Of a stretch of 64,000 bases of DNA, positions 60,001 through 64,000 are shown in pieces. Every line of letters begins with the position of its first letter. The stretch's first letter is position 1. The notes beneath the pieces are model-generated. The model made no database searches, was not told where the DNA came from, and saw only the letters and a list, made by a program, of their open reading frames with translations. The stretch spans positions 3,027,500 to 3,091,499 of the forward strand of contig NC_045149.1 of the NCBI RefSeq assembly GCF_008831285.2, written 5' to 3'. The position numbers were made by a program, and so were the translations under genes. The stretch comes from Nymphaea colorata (Eukaryota > Streptophyta > Magnoliopsida > Nymphaeales > Nymphaeaceae).

Positions 60001-63000
60001 TAACGTCTAGAAAGGGAAGAACCAAGTCATTGCAATTGCATTATGAGTCATTGTGTTGTACTTTGAGTTTGCACTAGATCTAGCATCCACACTTTGTTTC
60101 TTGTTTCGCCATAATATGGTATTGCGTCCCAAAAAAATAGAAAAGCTTTTAATAGATTTTTGATCTTCTACCGACCTTGCATAATCAACATCACTAAACC
60201 CTTCAACCTCCAAAGGTGCACCTTTCTTAAACCACAACCCCTTGTCGAGGAGGACTTTAGAAATCTAATTACCATTATGGAAGCTTCCTAGTGTAGCTTC
60301 CTGAGTTTCTCCATAAATTGGCTAAGGCATCTAATTGCAGAACTAATACAAGGGCGAGTAGAAGTCACATAGAGGGGCTCACCAATGAGAGATTTGTAGG
60401 ACCAAGAGCCTATTGTCTTTGATTGATTATCATTGAGATCAAAATGGGTTCATACTTCATAGGCAGTGTAGATGGCTTGACTCCTAACATCAATGTCTCT
60501 TGTAGTAAGTCAAGTACGTACTTTTGTTGGGACAGTGCCACACCGTTTCCACTACGTGCTACCTCAATATCAAAAAAGTATCTCAACAAGCCAAGATTTT
60601 CATAACAAAGTGTTGTTGATGAAACTTCTTTGCTTTCAATATTTTTTTGTCATTATCGTATGTCAAGACAATGTCATCAACATAAACGACCAATACCATC
60701 ATACTTAATGTGCCCCTTCGTTCGAAAAGGAAATGATCTATAGGGCAGATTTCGGAAATTCACATTGAGAAACTACCGGTGACAGTTTATTTGCACAAGG
60801 ACGTTTTTGAGTCCACATATGATCTTCTTGAGCCACACCTTACGACACTTCCCCTGGCTCTCAAACCATAGGGATGTTGCATATACACAATTTATGACAG
60901 GTCACCGTACATTCTTCACATTGAGTTGGTAAAGAAGCCCATTTGTCTGAACAACCACATAAATAATAAGCCTAATGGCCCCCAACCTCGCCATTGGAGA
61001 GAACTCTGATAGAAATCTACTTTATAAGTTTGTGTATAACATTTGGCAACCAAGCATGCCTTATAGCTCTTAATAGATCTATCAGAATGATATTTTATGG
61101 TGAAAACTCAATTCGATCTAACAACATCACCTTGAGTTAGAGGTTCCACTAACTCCAATGTGGCTTGTGATATCAACACACCCATCTCTTTTTGCATAGG
61201 TTGTTTCATTTTACATCCAACAATTTTTGTTGATAACTAGTGGGGATGACTTGACTTGTCATACCCTAATTAAGCAGTATTAAACTATTATTCACATTTG
61301 CATTAGATATAAAGTTACATATGAGGTGCACAATACACCTTTTTTTTTCTTTCCAAGTGCAATAAGAAGATCATCATTAATGTAAGAATCATTTACTCCA
61401 TGGTCCTATGTGTTACGGTTACTTACCTCTTGAGAAGAGACTAATGGTCAATCTAGAGAGCAGTCCTGTCAGCATGAGTACACCAGTGGAGGATCACGAA
61501 AACAACATATGGATGATGGAGAGGAAGAAGGAACGTACTCCAGGGAAATAGGAGGAATAGGTAAGGGGACAAATCTTGGCATCCCAGGATAAAACTTAGA
61601 GATGTTTTGAAAGTAAATTTGAGGCTCGAAGAAGGTCACATATGCGCTGATAAACTCTTTTCGGGACGTAGAATCAAAGCATTTGTAACCTCTTTGATTG
61701 ATATGATATCCATTGAACACACATTTAATAGCATGTTTGGCAAGTATATCTCTTTTAGGGCCAAGAATATGCAAAAAACAGGTGTAGCCAAAGCCTTATA
61801 GAGGAATTTGAATCAAAGGTCTTTTGGGATAGATTAATTGATAGGTATTTTTCATCAATGGCTGAGGATGACAGTCTATTAGTGAGATAGCAAGTGGTAA
61901 GGAAGCTATCACCTTAAAAATATTCCAACACATTTGTTTGCAACATGAGGATTCATGCTACATTTAAAAGTTGTTGATGCTTCTTTTCTGCAACTCTATT
62001 TTGTTGGGAGGTATGTGGGCAAGTGAATTGAAGTCAAATTTCATATTCATAGTAATATTGTAGTAATATTGTCATATTGTAGTAACGTTGATGACTTAAA
62101 CTCAAATGCATTATCAGTGGAAATAAACTTAATAATGGAATTAAACTGAGTTTTTATTTCAATAATGAATTGTTTGAGACTACATATTAGCTTAGTTCTT
62201 TCTTTTAACAAAAAACACTACTAAATCTAGATAAATCATAACTAAAACAACATAATACTGAAATAACCACCTACTAGAAATACAATTAGGTCCCTACACA
62301 TCGACATGAATAAGATCAAAAGGACATAGACTCGAAAGAGTCAAACTCACTGGGTAACTACTCCTAATGTGTTTGCCTAATTGGTAAGCTTCGCACTAGG
62401 AGTATGACATTGAAATATATGGAAGAATGCGACAAAGCTTGGAGACTAAGGGATGTCCCAACATGAGAAGCCATTGGTAAGAAGTGGGATTTAATAGAGT
62501 AGATGATGTTGCATTACTACAGGTTCTGACAAGAAGTATACTCCCCTTTTCTCATGGCCACCACTAATTGTCTTCTCAATCTGTAAGTCCTAAAAAAAAC
62601 ATGACCCATGGTAAAAAAATTACTACATAGTAAATCACTAGCTAATTGCTAAATAGATAGCAGATTAATAGGAAACTCTAGAGTATGCGAGACATGTTTA
62701 ATGGTATAGTCATTCAATAGTTTCACCTCACCACTTCCAATGATAGGGGACAATCTATACCATCAACTAGCCTCACATATCGTGGCTGGGCAAACCTGGT
62801 TAGAGTCGAAAATAACATGGTCTACTACAAATGATTAGATGCACTAAAATCTATCAACCACACCATACTTGGATTGCTAGAATCTGTACCAACTGTCGGG
62901 GCAAAATCCTTAACCACAGTAGAGGTGGAAGCAGGCCATGCACTAGTGGCCAGTCTTTGGGCAAGGATATGCTCATACTCTGCCCTCTCATGCTCAGAGT

Positions 63001-64000
63001 AAATGGATCAACTGGAGGTGGTGTAGAACTCTCCCCAAGATATGATACTGTAGCCTAATCTATCCTTGAAGAAAGGGCAAGAGCTTCCCCATCTTTGCCC
63101 TGAGCAATCCTAATAGGTTAACCATACTTATCCCAACAAGGGTCCTCTAAGTGCCCAACTTTCCCACAATAAGTGCACTGAAACCTCACACGTCCTATAA
63201 ACCAAGAGCATAACCTTTTCCTCTTGCTCCGGAAGAGCTGCTCTATCCATGTCCTCCAGCTACTGCAAGGGCTAAAGTAGGGGCATCACTTGGTTGGGAC
63301 AGCATAACTGCCAGTCGTCTAAGTGACTATAGGCTTCAGAAAGGTTGGGGATTTCACTTCCAGTCAGCATTTGAGCCGTCGCTATTGCATACTCATGTGA
63401 CCAATCATCAAGAAACTTAGCTACCATAGTAGGCACAAAGTGTGACTTGTAACAAGTCTTTTAAGGTGGATGCAAAAATTTCAACCTTTCATAAGCTACT
63501 ATTACAAAGGCAAAGTATTGAGATAAATCCTATCTACATTTTGTAACTTGTACAACTCTCCTTCAACTTGAAGAATCTTACTGACATTCTTGTCCTAAGA
63601 GTAGGTCTACCTCAAGAATTCCTACATCTCCTTTGTCGTAATGTAGTATGCTATGGTTGCGGCAATTTGGGGCTATACACTATTCATAATTCAGGACATT
63701 ACCGTGTTGTTGTCCTCTTCCTATGTAGTATACTTCCCAATTTTTGTAGTAGGTTCGTCTTCTTGAAGCACATGCTTCTTTTGATGTCTAGTGGCAGACG
63801 TCACAAATGAACTAGACCTGTTTTCAGTATTATGTCCATCTAATTTGACCATAGACTGATACGAGAAAGGATTTGCAATCACTTTACACTCATTTCCAGC
63901 ATGAGGCTTGTTGTTCTTAGTCATATCTATGGGGTGAACCTCGTAAATCCAACAAGAAAAAATCACCACAAACGGATTTCAATAGAAACTTTGATAGGCT
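60001..64000 (-). pseudogene. Ty1/copia pseudogene E, continues beyond the window
   Basis: Read on the minus strand from the right edge: gag remnants, CCHC-like knuckle CTYCGKVGHLEDPC (about 63185-63145), protease/pre-integrase WYRLSPIIGSGEVKLLNDY (about 62780-62720), integrase pieces (DLIHVDV), HILGPKRDILAKHAIKCVF and GYHINQRGYKCFD (about 61770-61660), RT remnants (60400-61000), and RNase H VEGFSDVDYARSVEDQKS and ARSSANSKY (60237-60030). It stops short of the end of RNase H at about 60001, and no LTR was found. Heavily mutated, older than copia C. Confidence 0.88.

Overview
This window is nuclear DNA of a land plant, most likely a flowering plant. It contains Ty1/copia and Ty3/gypsy LTR retrotransposons of plant type, plant-type hAT transposons with DUF659 transposase, TRIM elements, and one host gene with clear plant orthologues. 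Very long transposon-filled introns and abundant hAT copies suggest an early-diverging angiosperm or a basal eudicot such as Nelumbo. That species guess is inference from general knowledge and is weak.

The only host gene I can support is a mitochondrial NAD-dependent malic enzyme on the minus strand. It resembles the 59-kDa/NAD-ME2 type. Sixteen exons read in order from 59384 (start codon) down to 10411. They give 525 complete codons with GT-AG junctions and consistent phase at every join. About 80 C-terminal residues are missing and should lie to the left of the window, so the gene exceeds 49 kb for a protein of about 600 residues. Its introns are of two kinds: nine are compact (74 to 701 bp), five hold transposons or long non-coding DNA (2.3 to 16 kb), and the last one runs out of the window.

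Layout, left to right. 1-5695: a truncated Ty3/gypsy element. 5696-6320: a copia remnant. 7015-9300: hAT remnants and MITEs. 10411-10941: exons 16 to 13. 10942-21543: the intron holding copia D, which is split by a TRIM and by a hAT-like element that itself carries a solo gypsy LTR and a second TRIM. 21544-21917: exons 12 and 11. 23852-30462: copia A, with a recombinant gypsy element in its 5' LTR and a 784-bp hAT element inside that. 31212-31949: exons 10 to 7. 32502-38279: copia B, with a 3.14-kb solo-LTR-like element in its 5' LTR. 39269-39759: exons 6 and 5. 40222-45053: a 4.8-kb hAT transposon containing another insertion. 45054-55440: an old solo LTR, tandem repeats and copia C (49218-54362, near-identical 284-bp LTRs). 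55712-56113: exons 4 and 3. 58458-58554 and 59256-59384: exons 2 and 1. 60001-64000: a decayed copia on the minus strand, about 620 bp upstream of the start codon.

Most element boundaries were fixed by reading target-site duplications and terminal repeats by eye; these are stated per entry. No rRNA, tRNA or CRISPR array was seen. I found no intact transposon coding sequence; every transposon ORF is interrupted by stops, frameshifts or deletions.
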